Of a stretch of DNA of 45,765 bases, positions 5,969-13,785 are shown one piece after another (within the stretch, counting starts at the first letter, position 1; each line of letters begins with the position of its first letter). The notes under the pieces were generated by a model. The model did no database searches and was not told the DNA's origin. It was given only the letters and a program-made list of their open reading frames with translations. The position numbers were made by a program, and so were the translations under genes. The stretch is from a virus. The stretch is from the IMG/VR virus record IMGVR_UViG_3300005435_000009, positions 1-45,765 of that record; one strand, given 5' to 3'.

Positions 5969-6352
5969 CTAAGACGGGCCGCTGCCGCCGAACCAGTCCA
6001 TGAAGTCCTCCAGGCGCATGAACACGAGCGCGTGCCCGTACGGACTCCCCGTTTGATGGTAGATCCCGACCGGCAGCCGGTTGCCCTCGCCGCGTCGCTC
6101 GTACCATTCCGCCGCCTTGCGGGCCTGGTCCATCATCTCGGCCAGCAGCTTGAGCTGCGACTTGCGACTCTTGACCTCTATCGCGAGCCAGCGGTGGCGG
6201 ATGTCCGGCGCCCAGCCGCGCGTGCGACCGCTCACCGGCACCCGCTCACCGCCGACCAGGCCCGCGATGGCGCGCTCTACCGCCTTCCAACGGCTCCGCG
6301 AAGGGCCGCCCCGGCGCTTGATCGTCGGCGTCTCCTCCGCTGTGACCCTCAC
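5969..6352 (-). CDS. PDDEXK nuclease, Holliday-junction-resolvase-like, 127 aa
   Basis: GTG at 6352 overlaps the upstream TGA. After a basic N-terminus, the sequence GWAPDIRHRWLAIEVKSRK shows the PD...ExK active-site pattern (Asp of APDI, Glu and Lys of EVK) of the restriction-like nuclease fold. It is followed by a helix (LLAEMMDQARKAAEWYERRG) and a strand with LPVGIYHQTG. The small size and arrangement are like archaeal-type Hjc or phage resolvase-like proteins, which cut branched recombination or replication DNA. An alternative is a small VRR-NUC-type nuclease. It lies in the replication operon. Confidence 0.7.
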   Translation of the reverse strand: MRVTAEETPTIKRRGGPSRSRWKAVERAIAGLVGGERVPVSGRTRGWAPDIRHRWLAIEVKSRKSQLKLLAEMMDQARKAAEWYERRGEGNRLPVGIYHQTGSPYGHALVFMRLEDFMDWFGGSGPS

Positions 6353-6639
6353 GGCCGGCGTCCACCCGGTTGGCTGCCCTGCTTGGCGCGGCCGGGGTTG
6401 AAGGGCCGCAGCGTGACCCTCAGCGCCTCGTGGAGCAGCTCCCAGGGCCCTCGCGTCCGCTCGAATTGGGTCAGCAGCCCGGTCCGCTCCACGCTGTGGG
6501 GCTCGTTGCGCCGCGAGAGCGTCACGCGGTAGTCGCCGCGCTCGGGCGTGCCGCCGATGTTGACGATGCGAGCCACCGCAAGCGTGCGAGCTTTGCTCTC
6601 GTCGCCGTTGGGCAGCAGCTCGACGGTGACGCGGATCAT
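6349..6639 (-). CDS. Hypothetical phage protein, 96 aa
   Basis: ATG 6639 overlaps the upstream TGA (ATGA) and the stop overlaps the nuclease start, so both ends are firm. It begins with beta strands (MIRVTVELLPNGDESKARTL, AVARIVNIGGTP, DYRVTLSRRNEP), followed by a helix (WELLHEALRVTLRPF) and a basic tail. No recognised family. The strand-rich start resembles small phage proteins often found beside replication genes, but I cannot give a function. Confidence 0.65.
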   Translation of the reverse strand: MIRVTVELLPNGDESKARTLAVARIVNIGGTPERGDYRVTLSRRNEPHSVERTGLLTQFERTRGPWELLHEALRVTLRPFNPGRAKQGSQPGGRRP

Positions 6640-6902
6640 CCGTTCCTCCTGCGCCCGTACATCGGCTCCTCGGGCACCGACTCGTCCAGGCTCGTCTGCA
6701 CGCCCAGCAGCCGCCCGCAGTAGGAGCACAGCTTGCCCCGTCGAGGCTTGCCGCGGTGCTCCCACTCCACCCAGCCGTCCAGCACGCTGGGCTGGGCCCG
6801 CAAGGCGTGCAGCGGGCAGTAGTTCGCCCGTCGGACAAGAAACCCGCAGTACGGGTCCGGGTGGGCCGTCATGCTCGTGGGCCGGGTCAGGTAGACGATC
6901 AC
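6636..6902 (-). CDS. Small zinc-binding-type protein, 88 aa
   Basis: GTG 6902 overlaps the upstream TGA. Four candidate metal ligands lie in two pairs, one in the PYCGFL/NYCPLH region and one in LCSYCGRLLG, the second being a clear CxxCG knuckle. No further domain is recognised. It belongs to the run of overlapping small genes between the resolvase-like nuclease and the primase-helicase. Confidence 0.6.
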   Translation of the reverse strand: MIVYLTRPTSMTAHPDPYCGFLVRRANYCPLHALRAQPSVLDGWVEWEHRGKPRRGKLCSYCGRLLGVQTSLDESVPEEPMYGRRRNG

Positions 6903-7135
6903 GAGTGCATCCCGCCCTTGAGGGTCCAGACCAGGATCGGCTCGCGGACGTACTGAGTCTCCTCCAGGTAGCGGTTCCAGGTCGGCCGTGGCTCGTTCTC
7001 GAACACGATGCCGTAGACGCGCCGGCCCTCCAGGTTCGTGTACTCCACGATCACAGTCGCTCGCGGGCTCTCTGGCAGCCGACCCTTGCCGGCGATCAGC
7101 TTGTCAACGAAGTCCTTGGAGTCCACCGTCGCCAT
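6899..7135 (-). CDS. Hypothetical phage protein, 78 aa
   Basis: ATG 7135 overlaps the upstream TGA (TGATG). A small alternating strand/helix protein: MATVDSKDFVDKLIAGKGRL at the start, then ATVIVEYTNLEG and VYGIVFENEPRPTW. No cysteines, no membrane segment and no known motif. It is co-translated with its neighbours in the replication operon. Confidence 0.6.
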   Translation of the reverse strand: MATVDSKDFVDKLIAGKGRLPESPRATVIVEYTNLEGRRVYGIVFENEPRPTWNRYLEETQYVREPILVWTLKGGMHS

Positions 7136-7473
7136 CAGCCGGCCTCGTCATCGAGCGGCTGGGGCGGCTTGGGCGGCTTGGGCGGCGCGGGAGGCGTGTC
7201 CCCGGGCTCCGGCTCCTCGCCGTCGTCCGTGTCCTCGCCGGGCAGCATCACGAGGCAGAGCGGGCAGCCCTGCCGCTGCTCGCCGTCGTGCTCGCCCATG
7301 CGGTGCCGCAGCGCGAGCTGGCGGTCCTCCAGCTCCCAGGCCACGCTGTCGCCCACCACCGGCCTGCCCAGCCGGTCCACCCACCACTCCAGCGCCGAGC
7401 GGTCGCCGGCCAGGGCCGCAGCCTCGATCTGTCCCAGCGCCAGCGTGCGCTGGCTCGCAGCCATCGTCGTCAC
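7135..7473 (-). CDS. Hypothetical phage protein with Pro-rich tail, 112 aa
   Basis: GTG 7473 overlaps the upstream TGA; the in-frame extension further upstream is a shadow of the neighbouring gene. The start resembles MTTMAASQRTLALGQIEAAA, with a helix and LEWWVDRLGRPVVGDSVAW. In the middle is GCPLCLVMLPG, a single CxxC. The last 35 residues are acidic and then proline-rich (PAPPKPPKPPQPLDDEAG), probably disordered. The function is unknown. Confidence 0.6.
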   Translation of the reverse strand: MTTMAASQRTLALGQIEAAALAGDRSALEWWVDRLGRPVVGDSVAWELEDRQLALRHRMGEHDGEQRQGCPLCLVMLPGEDTDDGEEPEPGDTPPAPPKPPKPPQPLDDEAG

Positions 7474-7652
7474 GGGGTCGTCTCCTTCACGAGAACCAGG
7501 CGGACCAGCTCGGGGCGCCGGAGAGCGTCCGCGAGGCAGGCCCGCCCGCACAGCCATGCGGTGGTGAAGGTCAGCATCTCCACCACCAGGAAACAGCGCC
7601 GCCGCTGCCGGCAGCTCTCGCAGCAGCGGCGCATCTTGATCGCGCCGGTCAC
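7470..7652 (-). CDS. Small cysteine-rich protein, 60 aa
   Basis: GTG 7652 overlaps the upstream TGA. The sequence has MRRCCESCRQRRRCFLVVEM near the start and CGRACLADALRRPEL later, giving several Cys that could hold one zinc ion. The cluster of Arg suggests nucleic-acid contact. This is too short for a family call. Confidence 0.55.
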   Translation of the reverse strand: MTGAIKMRRCCESCRQRRRCFLVVEMLTFTTAWLCGRACLADALRRPELVRLVLVKETTP

Positions 7653-7864
7653 GGCGTCAGGCGGACCGACGGGCCGGTGTCCTGCCGGGCGCAGTCGGTG
7701 CAGCGGACCGGCAGGGAGCTGCGAAAGCGCCGCGGGACGAGGCAGATCCGGCGGCAGTCCTCGCAGGCGCAGGCGATCAGCTCGTCCCCGTGCTCGAAGC
7801 GGTGCGGCTGGGTAAGCGCGACAGCCTGGAGGTAGAACCGGGAAGGCGTGAGGGTCGGGTTCAT
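7649..7864 (-). CDS. Small zinc-ribbon-like protein, 71 aa
   Basis: ATG 7864 overlaps the TGA of the primase-helicase (ATGA). It has the pattern CACEDCRRICLVPRR...VRCTDC, four or more cysteines in two pairs, as in small treble-clef or zinc-ribbon proteins that bind DNA or RNA. It is translationally coupled to the primase-helicase, so a role in replication or regulation near it is plausible. This is an inference from position. Confidence 0.6.
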   Translation of the reverse strand: MNPTLTPSRFYLQAVALTQPHRFEHGDELIACACEDCRRICLVPRRFRSSLPVRCTDCARQDTGPSVRLTP

Positions 7865-10008
7865 GCGCTCGTCTCCTCGTCCTCGTTCCGCTGCGTGCGG
7901 TCGAGGTAGGTGTTGCCGCAGCCACGGCACTTGAGCATTGGCGCGAAGGTCGTCGGGCTCGGCCCGGCGGGCTCCCCGTCGCAACCGCACCTGGGACATT
8001 GGGACACCTGGGACATGGGTACGCCAGACCCCCCCTCCTGGGGTGGTTCTGACGCCCAAAACTGCCGTTGAAACGCTGTCGGAACCCCCCCTCCAGGCGT
8101 CCCAGGTGTCCCAGGCGAGTTCAACGGCGAGGATGGATGTCCCACCCCCCCTGGGACATCACCCACCCCCCCTGGGACATCACCCTGGGACACGTCCCAC
8201 CCCCCAACGGGCTGCCAGCCGGAGTCGTTGATCTTCACGAAGCCGTCCTCGGCCATGCGCCGGAGGAGCTTGCGGACGGCCTCGAATCCGCCCTCCACGG
8301 CCTCAGCGACCCGCCTCGCCGACATCGGCTCGCCGGCCCGGCGCAGGACGGTGAGAATCTGGCGGCGCCGCTCGCTCATCTCCAGCTCGGCCACGTCCCC
8401 CTCGATCAGGTCCCAGCGCATGGTGGCCTCGTCCAGCCTCAGCGCGAGCTTATCCTCGGGGATGTCGCGACCGGACGTGAGCAGTACGCCGTCCGCCTGG
8501 TTGCGAGCGCGGCGCAGCATCAGAATCCCGTCGGCCGCTCCGGTGTAGCCCTGCGTCCCGCTCACGGTGTGAAGCCAGTCGTCGGCGCTGGCCTTGCGGT
8601 CGTGGTGGACGATGATGGTGGCGCAGTCGTGCGCGCGCGCGAGCTTGCTCAGGCCGAAGACCTGGGCGTAGTCGATCGAGTAGGCGTCCCCGGTCCGGTG
8701 CCCGTCCTCAGCCTTGAACGCGACCAGGGTGTCCACGATCAGGAGCCGCACATCCGGGTGGCTCGCAAGCCACTCGTCCAACAGCTCCAGGCCACCCTTC
8801 GCCGCCGGGAGCCAGCTCGTGCTGTAGTAGAGGCCCGGCGGCGGACGCTCGCCGCCCAGCAGCTTCTTCAGGCGGCCGTGCAAGCGTCGGTCCGAGTCCT
8901 CCAGCGCGAGGTACATGACCGAGCACTTGGTCGTGCTGCGGCCGAAGAACGGTTCGCCGGCAGCTATCTGCAAGCCCATGAGCAGCGCGAGGAATGACTT
9001 GCCCAGCTTGGGGCTGCCCACCAGCAGCGTGCAACCCGTCGTCACGAGGTTGTACACGTGCCACCGCAACGCCTCGAACTCGCGGTCGAACAGGGTGTCG
9101 AGCGTGCCGATTCCCCGCAGCAGGTTCTCCCTGATCTCCTCCCGGGACGGCTGGGACGTCCGGGACGGCTGGGGCTCTTGGGACTCCTGGGATGGGTGGG
9201 ACATAAGACATGAATCAGCGAGGGATACGAGTTCAGCGGACGTGTGCTCGGCGTCGAGCCAGTCCGAGACGTCGCCCTTGTCCGGCAGGTCGGGCAGCGC
9301 GAGCACCCGTAGGTCGGCCACGGTGCCCGCCAGCGCCTTCGCGATGGTCTCGGCGTGCTCGCGCCCAGGGTCGTCGTTGTCGGGCAGCAGGACGACTCTG
9401 CGGCCCCGCAGCAGCTCGTTGTACTCGGACCTCCACTTTCCGGCGCCCATCGGCGAGGTGGTGGCCAGCAGGCCCAGGCCCGCGAGACGGTCGGCATCCT
9501 TCTCGCCCTCGACCAGGAACACGGTCTCCTCGGGACGGCTCACGAGGTCGGGCAGGCGGTAGAGGACGCGGCGCGTGTGGTGGAGATTCCAAGCCCAGCG
9601 TCCGCCCGCTCCCGGCCGGCGCTGGTTGAACCTTTTCCCGGCGAAGCGGCAGACCTGGAACAGGAGATTGCCGCTCTCGTCCGTGTAGTCGTAGACCGCC
9701 TCGGGCTCTCCGTTCGGCGGCGGGCTGGACGGCGGCGGGGTGATCGGCGCCGATCCGTTGGGCGGCTGGGGGTCGTCGGGGAACAGCACCGACCAGTTCA
9801 CGCCCCACGCCTTGAGCACGTCGCCGGTCGCGCAGCCGGCGTGGCAGTACAGCGCGAGCTTGCCGTCCTGGCCGATCTTGATGGCCAAGCTGGCCTTGCG
9901 GTCGGCGTGCGCCGGGCAACGGCACTTCCAGTTGGCGCCCTCCTTGACCATCGACTCGGGGCGGGCGGCGAGGACCAGGCGGGCCAGAGCGGCCGGGTAG
10001 CTGCTCAC
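7861..10008 (-). CDS. Bifunctional DNA primase / replicative helicase-type ATPase, 715 aa
   Basis: Start GTG 10008 overlaps the upstream TGA; open frame further upstream is a shadow. Residues ~27-60 form a CHC2-type zinc module (C29, C31, H34, then C55 and C59). Residues ~160-215 are a TOPRIM domain (VEGEKDADRL with Glu167/169, LLPDNDDPG with Asp210/212). A Ser/Gln-rich linker follows (~268-290). Then comes a RecA/RepA-like ATPase with Walker A GSPKLGKS (331-338), Walker B RLLIVDT (Asp426) and a TIIVHHDRK motif. A winged-helix-like segment, a glycine/valine repeat linker and a C-terminal zinc ribbon (CPRCG, CRGCG) end the protein. It would synthesise primers and unwind DNA. It is the central gene of the early operon. 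Confidence 0.9.
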   Translation of the reverse strand: MSSYPAALARLVLAARPESMVKEGANWKCRCPAHADRKASLAIKIGQDGKLALYCHAGCATGDVLKAWGVNWSVLFPDDPQPPNGSAPITPPPSSPPPNGEPEAVYDYTDESGNLLFQVCRFAGKRFNQRRPGAGGRWAWNLHHTRRVLYRLPDLVSRPEETVFLVEGEKDADRLAGLGLLATTSPMGAGKWRSEYNELLRGRRVVLLPDNDDPGREHAETIAKALAGTVADLRVLALPDLPDKGDVSDWLDAEHTSAELVSLADSCLMSHPSQESQEPQPSRTSQPSREEIRENLLRGIGTLDTLFDREFEALRWHVYNLVTTGCTLLVGSPKLGKSFLALLMGLQIAAGEPFFGRSTTKCSVMYLALEDSDRRLHGRLKKLLGGERPPPGLYYSTSWLPAAKGGLELLDEWLASHPDVRLLIVDTLVAFKAEDGHRTGDAYSIDYAQVFGLSKLARAHDCATIIVHHDRKASADDWLHTVSGTQGYTGAADGILMLRRARNQADGVLLTSGRDIPEDKLALRLDEATMRWDLIEGDVAELEMSERRRQILTVLRRAGEPMSARRVAEAVEGGFEAVRKLLRRMAEDGFVKINDSGWQPVGGWDVSQGDVPGGVGDVPGGVGHPSSPLNSPGTPGTPGGGVPTAFQRQFWASEPPQEGGSGVPMSQVSQCPRCGCDGEPAGPSPTTFAPMLKCRGCGNTYLDRTQRNEDEETSA
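8141..8182. repeat. Tandem 21-bp direct repeat inside the primase-helicase gene
   Basis: Two perfect head-to-tail copies of a 21-base unit (8141-8161, 8162-8182), each built of CCCACC, a C run and CTGGGACATCA. Further TGGGACA words lie at 7990-8020 and 8184-8192. In protein it is GDVPGGV twice, a disordered linker. It may be only a coding repeat, or an iteron-like origin element. Confidence 0.7.
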
Positions 10009-10265
10009 TCGTTGCCCTCCAGGTCGAGCGGGCCCGAGAGGTCGCCGTGCGCCGGTGCGTCCGGGTCCATGTCCACGGGCAGCTCGGCGGTCAGCGAGCC
10101 GGACAGCGGCTCGCGCCTGACCAGCGGGATGCGGACGGTGATCGCGAACGCGTACTCCCCGGGCTCCAAGTCCTGAAAGGACGGCTGCCGCTTGCGCAGC
10201 CGGACCCGTCCGTCGCGGTTCGCGAGCAGGTAGGTCGTGACGGTCGTGTACGAGACGGTCCCCAT
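10005..10265 (-). CDS. Hypothetical phage protein, 86 aa
   Basis: ATG 10265 follows GAGGAGCT with a 6-base gap. It starts MGTVSYTTVTTYLLANRDGR, continues with a basic stretch (VRLRKRQPSF) and a beta-rich centre (YAFAITVRIPLVRRE), and has an acidic end DLEGNE. It is soluble, with no cysteines. It sits between the Cas4/RecB-type exonuclease and the primase-helicase and is coupled to the latter by a GTGA overlap. The function is unknown. Confidence 0.6.
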   Translation of the reverse strand: MGTVSYTTVTTYLLANRDGRVRLRKRQPSFQDLEPGEYAFAITVRIPLVRREPLSGSLTAELPVDMDPDAPAHGDLSGPLDLEGNE

Positions 10266-10277
10266 AAGCCAAGCTCC

Positions 10278-11240
10278 TCAGAAGGGCAGGTCGATCAACT
10301 CGAAGAAGGGGCGGCCCCGCGCCGTCTCGTCCTCGCGGCAGCGGGCGACGTACGAGCAGTAGCGGCAGGCCAGGCCGGGCCGAGCTGGGTAGCGGCCCTC
10401 CTGGGCGGTGCGGGCCGCCTCCCCCAGGCGCTCCAGCAGCTCCCTGCCGCCCTCCTCCAGGCTCAGCAGCAGCTCCTTGACCTCGACCTGGGGCTTGCTC
10501 AGGCCGACCCGGTGGTAGGTCACGACCAGGCGCCCCAGGCCGCTCAGCGGCGGCGTCAGCGCCTCGCCGCGGCGCTTCTCCTCGGCCGCCCGGCTGAGCC
10601 AGTAAATGAGGAGCTGGTCCTGCCGCTCGGCGATCCAGTCGGCGTCCCAGGTGCCCGCCTTGTCCCACCGCGGCGAGCCGCTGAACTTGTGGTCCACCAG
10701 GGTGCCGTCGGCGTCCACGCGGTCCGAGTAGCCCACGATCGGCATCTCGTGGCGCTCGTCCAGCCGGAGCACGAACGTGTGCCGGTCCTGGATCAGCGCG
10801 GCCTCGCGCTCGCCCTCGACGTTGAGGAACGCCGCGAAGGCCGAGACCAGGACCCCTACGTACTGAGCGATGCGCTCCTCGACCCACTCGGGTTCGGGCC
10901 GCTCTCGCGCGCCGAGGACGTGCGCGGGGACGTCGCGTAGGGCGTCTTCCAGCATGGTGGTGGCGCGTTCGATTGCAGCGGCGGCGGCGTCCAGGGGACT
11001 GGCAGTCCCCTGGAGCCGTGCGACGAAATAGCGATTGGCGGCCTCGTCAAAGGCGCGGCCGGTCAGCAGCGCGGCCGACGCCTCGTCGGGCAGGCCGAGC
11101 CGGTAGCGGTATCCCCACTTGCGCGGGCAGGCGTAGCGGTACGCCGGGTGCAGCATCGTGAGCTGGGAGTAGCTGAGGTGCTCGGGAAGGTCGTGGACCT
11201 CCACGGCCTTCCCGGCTGACCCCACCGTCACGCGCGCCAT
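10278..11240 (-). CDS. Cas4/RecB-type Fe-S exonuclease (PD-(D/E)XK), 320 aa
   Basis: Start ATG 11240 overlaps the upstream TGA (TGATG). The protein starts with LSYSQLTMLHPAYRYACPRK (Cys38) and ends with CRYCSYVARC (Cys292, 295, 301 region), the four-cysteine pattern of the 4Fe-4S cluster found in Cas4, AddB and related nucleases. Between them VGYSDRVDADGTLVDHKFSG carries the PD-(D/E)xK acidic residues and Lys of the nuclease site. Length suits the PDDEXK_1 family. It probably resects double-stranded ends for recombination, together with the ParB-like and OB-like proteins encoded just upstream. Confidence 0.8.
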   Translation of the reverse strand: MARVTVGSAGKAVEVHDLPEHLSYSQLTMLHPAYRYACPRKWGYRYRLGLPDEASAALLTGRAFDEAANRYFVARLQGTASPLDAAAAAIERATTMLEDALRDVPAHVLGARERPEPEWVEERIAQYVGVLVSAFAAFLNVEGEREAALIQDRHTFVLRLDERHEMPIVGYSDRVDADGTLVDHKFSGSPRWDKAGTWDADWIAERQDQLLIYWLSRAAEEKRRGEALTPPLSGLGRLVVTYHRVGLSKPQVEVKELLLSLEEGGRELLERLGEAARTAQEGRYPARPGLACRYCSYVARCREDETARGRPFFELIDLPF

Positions 11241-12142
11241 CAGCGCGGCACGGGGAAGGCTTCGCGGAGCGAGCCGCCCTGCTTGTACGAGAGCACGCGG
11301 AGCGGCTGGCCCTGACGCCAGGCGTTCCACGCCTTGATCGTGAGCGCGTTCATGCGCGCCGCGTCCGGGCGCGGCTGGGAGCCGATGATGTAGCGCCGTA
11401 GCGCGTAGATCGGGTCGTCTTCGGTCAGCTCCAGCCCGGTCGCCAGCGCGTACATGAACGCGTCGGCGTCGGCGCTGGCGGTCTCGTCGGGCAGGCCCGC
11501 GAAGACGAAGTGCAGGGCGGCCGTGGCGCCGTGGCGCTTGGTCACCTTCATGCTGGCCAAGCGGGAGGCGGTGATGCTCGCCTTCAGGCCGGGCTCAGTC
11601 TCGTAGATCGCGAGGAGCGCCTGCGGCGTCGGGTACTGGTTCGGCGAGACGTTGGGTGAGCCGGTGCGGATGGCGTGTCGGAGCCGGTGCAGGGCGACCA
11701 GCATCGCGGACAGGCTGTTCGATTGCGCCTCGCCGCGGAGCTGGAGGACGTCGGAGAGGCGGCGCGCCAGACCGATGTCCGTGACCTCCTGGGAGTCGGC
11801 CGAAACGCCCGTGAGGATGATCAGGACGGCCGGCTGGTCGGCGTCCACGATGGCCGCCAGGCGGTGCTGGCCGTTGCGCAGCACGCCCTCGGTGTCGAAC
11901 ATGATGCAGTCCGGTGCAAGCCGCCAGTCGCCGTTGCGGATGGCGTTGGCGAGCTGGGTGACGCGGGGCAGCCGGAGCGAGCGGTTGTGCGTGTTGTGGG
12001 CCAGCATCGAGGCCGCCATCTCGGGGTTGATCTCGGCGATCTCGACGTGCGGCGTCTGTCGGATGTCGATGATCCCCAGCTCCGGCCGCGGGCCCGCAAT
12101 GGGGCCGGCGGCCGGTCGGTGGCGGGCCGTTGCTGTGTTCAA
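11240..12142 (-). CDS. ParB-like domain protein, 300 aa
   Basis: TTG 12142 overlaps the upstream TGA (TTGA), the only start that fits the coupling pattern. Residues ~25-120 match a ParB/sulfiredoxin-like phage family: NTHNRSLRLPRVTQLANAI, NGDWRLAPDCIMFDTEGVL and NGQHRLAAIVDADQ, where the NGQHR motif corresponds to the conserved DGQHR. The second half is helical (SLSAMLVALHRLRHAI and later LTIKAWNAWRQGQ). In phages, such proteins are widespread but unassigned; DNA binding, nicking or nucleotide-dependent clamping are possible. The family call is firm, the function is not. Confidence 0.75.
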   Translation of the reverse strand: MNTATARHRPAAGPIAGPRPELGIIDIRQTPHVEIAEINPEMAASMLAHNTHNRSLRLPRVTQLANAIRNGDWRLAPDCIMFDTEGVLRNGQHRLAAIVDADQPAVLIILTGVSADSQEVTDIGLARRLSDVLQLRGEAQSNSLSAMLVALHRLRHAIRTGSPNVSPNQYPTPQALLAIYETEPGLKASITASRLASMKVTKRHGATAALHFVFAGLPDETASADADAFMYALATGLELTEDDPIYALRRYIIGSQPRPDAARMNALTIKAWNAWRQGQPLRVLSYKQGGSLREAFPVPR

Positions 12143-12777
12143 ATCAGCTCCTGCTGCACCGGCGCCGCTGCTGGTGCAGGAACGGGTGCAGGAGCGGGCG
12201 GCGGTGGAGGTGGAGAGGAGGCCGCCAGGGGCACCCATGCGCTTCCGTCCCACTGATAGCGGCCGTCCGGCGACACCATCGGCGCCGGTGGTGCAGAAAC
12301 CTGCTGCGGAGAGCCCAGGTGGGCGCCGCCGTAGCGGTCCACGCGCAGGCGGTCGAACTTGTTCGAGTCCTGGATCACGTGGCCCTTCAGCGCCACCGCG
12401 GTGCCGGTCGAGATGCGGCCGGCGGGGATCTGCGCCTCGGCGTCGAAGCCGTACTCCAGGGTCTCGTCGTCGATCCAGGGCGTCTGCTCCTGCCGGGGGT
12501 CGCGGCCGGCCAGCGCGCAGATCAGCAGCTTGGCCTTGGCGTGGGTGCCGTCGGCCTGCTGGGAGACGGTGAGGCTGATCCAGTCGAAGATCCAGTCCTC
12601 GGGGTTCGTGTTGAGCTGCCAGGTCGCGATCAGCCGCGCGTGCTTGGTCGGCTGGCCCTTGTAGCCGGGCGTGCCCTTGGGCTCGATCTCCCACTCGCGC
12701 AGGGTCACGCCGTACCACGTGTCCTCTTGCCAGGCGGTCTCCGAGGCGGTGGCGGTGGACGGGGTGACTCTAGCCAA
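12139..12777 (-). CDS. Probable OB-fold-type (ssDNA-binding-like) phage protein, 212 aa
   Basis: TTG 12777 follows AGGAGG with a 6-base gap. The first ~140 residues alternate strands with aromatic residues (WYGVTLREWEIEPKG, HARLIATWQLNT, DWIFDWISLTVSQQ) and end in GRISTGTAVALKGHVI, a pattern like phage OB-fold ssDNA-binding or DUF669-type proteins. Then comes SPDGRYQWDGSAWVPL, a small WD-type motif found in actinobacterial membrane proteins, and a proline/alanine-rich tail ending VQQELI, reminiscent of the acidic tails of SSB. The OB call is an inference from composition and from its recombination neighbours. Confidence 0.55.
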   Translation of the reverse strand: MARVTPSTATASETAWQEDTWYGVTLREWEIEPKGTPGYKGQPTKHARLIATWQLNTNPEDWIFDWISLTVSQQADGTHAKAKLLICALAGRDPRQEQTPWIDDETLEYGFDAEAQIPAGRISTGTAVALKGHVIQDSNKFDRLRVDRYGGAHLGSPQQVSAPPAPMVSPDGRYQWDGSAWVPLAASSPPPPPPAPAPVPAPAAAPVQQELI

Positions 12778-13219
12778 GACGCGCCTCCTGTCGAGCGTGG
12801 TAGCGCTTGAGCGCTTGAACGCGAACGCACGTGCGGCAGTCGCGGCGCGTGCCTTCGTACTTCGTTCTTCGGTATCGCGTGTTCTCGGGGGTGAATGCGT
12901 GGCCGGCCGGGCAATGCGATGCGCGGCGCCGCATAGCAGCGGGAGAGGCGCCCCGGAGCATGTTCTCGCGGTACGTCACGGCTTCGAGGTGGTCGGGATT
13001 CACGCAGGGACGATGACGGCACAGATGGTCCAGACACGGGGGCGGTTCGCCCACGAGCAGAAGCCACGCCACCCTGTGGGCCTTGTCATAGAACTTGCCG
13101 TCCTGCCGGTACTTGACCTGTTCGTAGCCCTGTGCGTTGACGCTGCCGATCCACTCCCAGCAGTCCCCGCTGAAATCGATCCGCGCCCAGAACATCTCGG
13201 GCGTGACCTTGCGCGCCAT
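12770..13219 (-). CDS. HNH endonuclease, 149 aa
   Basis: ATG 13219 overlaps the upstream TGA. It begins MARKVTPEMFWARIDFSGDC, then WEWIGSVNAQGYEQVKY. The HNH core is AHRVAWLLLVGEPPPCLDHL followed by CRHRPCVNPDHLEAVTYREN, with the catalytic His in the LDHLC segment and Asn-His in NPDHLE. A C-terminal zinc-like segment (CPAGHAFTPENTRY, then RDCRTCVRVQALKRYHARQ) follows. This is the HNH_3 family, usually free-standing homing endonucleases in phages. It lies within the recombination gene cluster and overlaps its neighbours on both sides, so it has adapted to the operon. Confidence 0.85.
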   Translation of the reverse strand: MARKVTPEMFWARIDFSGDCWEWIGSVNAQGYEQVKYRQDGKFYDKAHRVAWLLLVGEPPPCLDHLCRHRPCVNPDHLEAVTYRENMLRGASPAAMRRRASHCPAGHAFTPENTRYRRTKYEGTRRDCRTCVRVQALKRYHARQEARLG

Positions 13220-13488
13220 CAGCCCAGCTCCGCGACGTGGTCGGCGATCTTGGTGCGCACGGCGGTCCAGAGCCGCTGTTCGAACGCGGCAGCCGAGACG
13301 CCAGGGTCCGGCGTCCCGTGGAAGGAGACGGTCACCTCCCACACCGTCGCGCCGCCGTCCTGGAGGTGGCCGCGCCGGCCCTGCACCCGGACCTCGGTCA
13401 CCGTGCCGGTGGCCTGCGGCGGGGCTGGTGCTGGAGGCGGCGGTCCAGCCGGGGGCGGCGGGACGGGGGAAACGTCGTAGTCAGCCAT
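13219..13488 (-). CDS. Hypothetical phage protein with Pro-rich start, 89 aa
   Basis: ATG 13488 follows AGGAGC with a 7-base gap. The first ~30 residues are proline-rich (MADYDVSPVPPPPAGPPPP), then comes a beta-rich part (GTVTEVRVQGRRGHLQDGGA, TVWEVTVSFHGTP) and a helix (AAAFEQRLWTAVRTKIADHV). No known motif. It is coupled to the HNH gene. Confidence 0.6.
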   Translation of the reverse strand: MADYDVSPVPPPPAGPPPPAPAPPQATGTVTEVRVQGRRGHLQDGGATVWEVTVSFHGTPDPGVSAAAFEQRLWTAVRTKIADHVAELG

Positions 13489-13508
13489 GCAGAACGCTCC
13501 TGTCAAAT

Positions 13509-13529
13509 GGGCGTGGAGCACCCACGCCC
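13509..13529 (-). terminator. Hairpin after the excisionase-like gene
   Basis: GGGCGTGG pairs with CCACGCCC around a 5-base loop, 23 bases after the stop of the 13552-13758 gene. It could attenuate the early leftward operon. Confidence 0.55.
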
Positions 13530-13551
13530 GTCGGTCGGGAGAGGGGGTGCG

Positions 13552-13758
13552 CTACGCCTGAGCGGCGCTAGGCTGCGTGCTGCGTTCGATGTACGCGAGC
13601 ACGCCTTCCAGGGTGGTGCGCGTTGCGGTGCGCAGCCTGATCAGCGGGATCTCGCCCTCCTGGGCGAGGCGCCGAGCCGTGTAGTGCGAGAGGTCCAGCA
13701 GCTCGCCGGCCTCCTCGAACGTGATCAGCTTCGGCGTTTTCGGATGGTCCTCAGCCAC
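13552..13758 (-). CDS. Excisionase-family helix-turn-helix protein, 68 aa
   Basis: GTG 13758 follows GGGAG with a 6-base gap; the longer frame would run into the operator region. The sequence KLITFEEAGELLDLSHYTAR RLAQEGEIPLIRLRTATRT is the MerR/excisionase-type HTH (helix_turn_helix_17), followed by LEGVLAYIERS. It is the first gene of the early leftward operon, divergent from the repressor and about 0.8 kb from integrase. It could therefore be the excisionase (directionality factor) or a Cro-like early regulator. Both would fit a protein made first on induction. Confidence 0.75.
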   Translation of the reverse strand: MAEDHPKTPKLITFEEAGELLDLSHYTARRLAQEGEIPLIRLRTATRTTLEGVLAYIERSTQPSAAQA

Positions 13759-13785
13759 AACGTGCTCCCTACAGCCAAACCCAAC

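Noticed and set aside
7981-8200. CRISPR array
   Set aside because: The repeats are adjacent, 21 bases long and coding, without spacers. No repeat-spacer pattern was seen anywhere in the window.
7861-10887. An extended 1008-residue primase-helicase
   Set aside because: The first ~290 residues of that frame are a shadow of the Cas4/RecB-type exonuclease and the 86-residue gene; the GTG at 10008 with GTGA overlap is the supported start.
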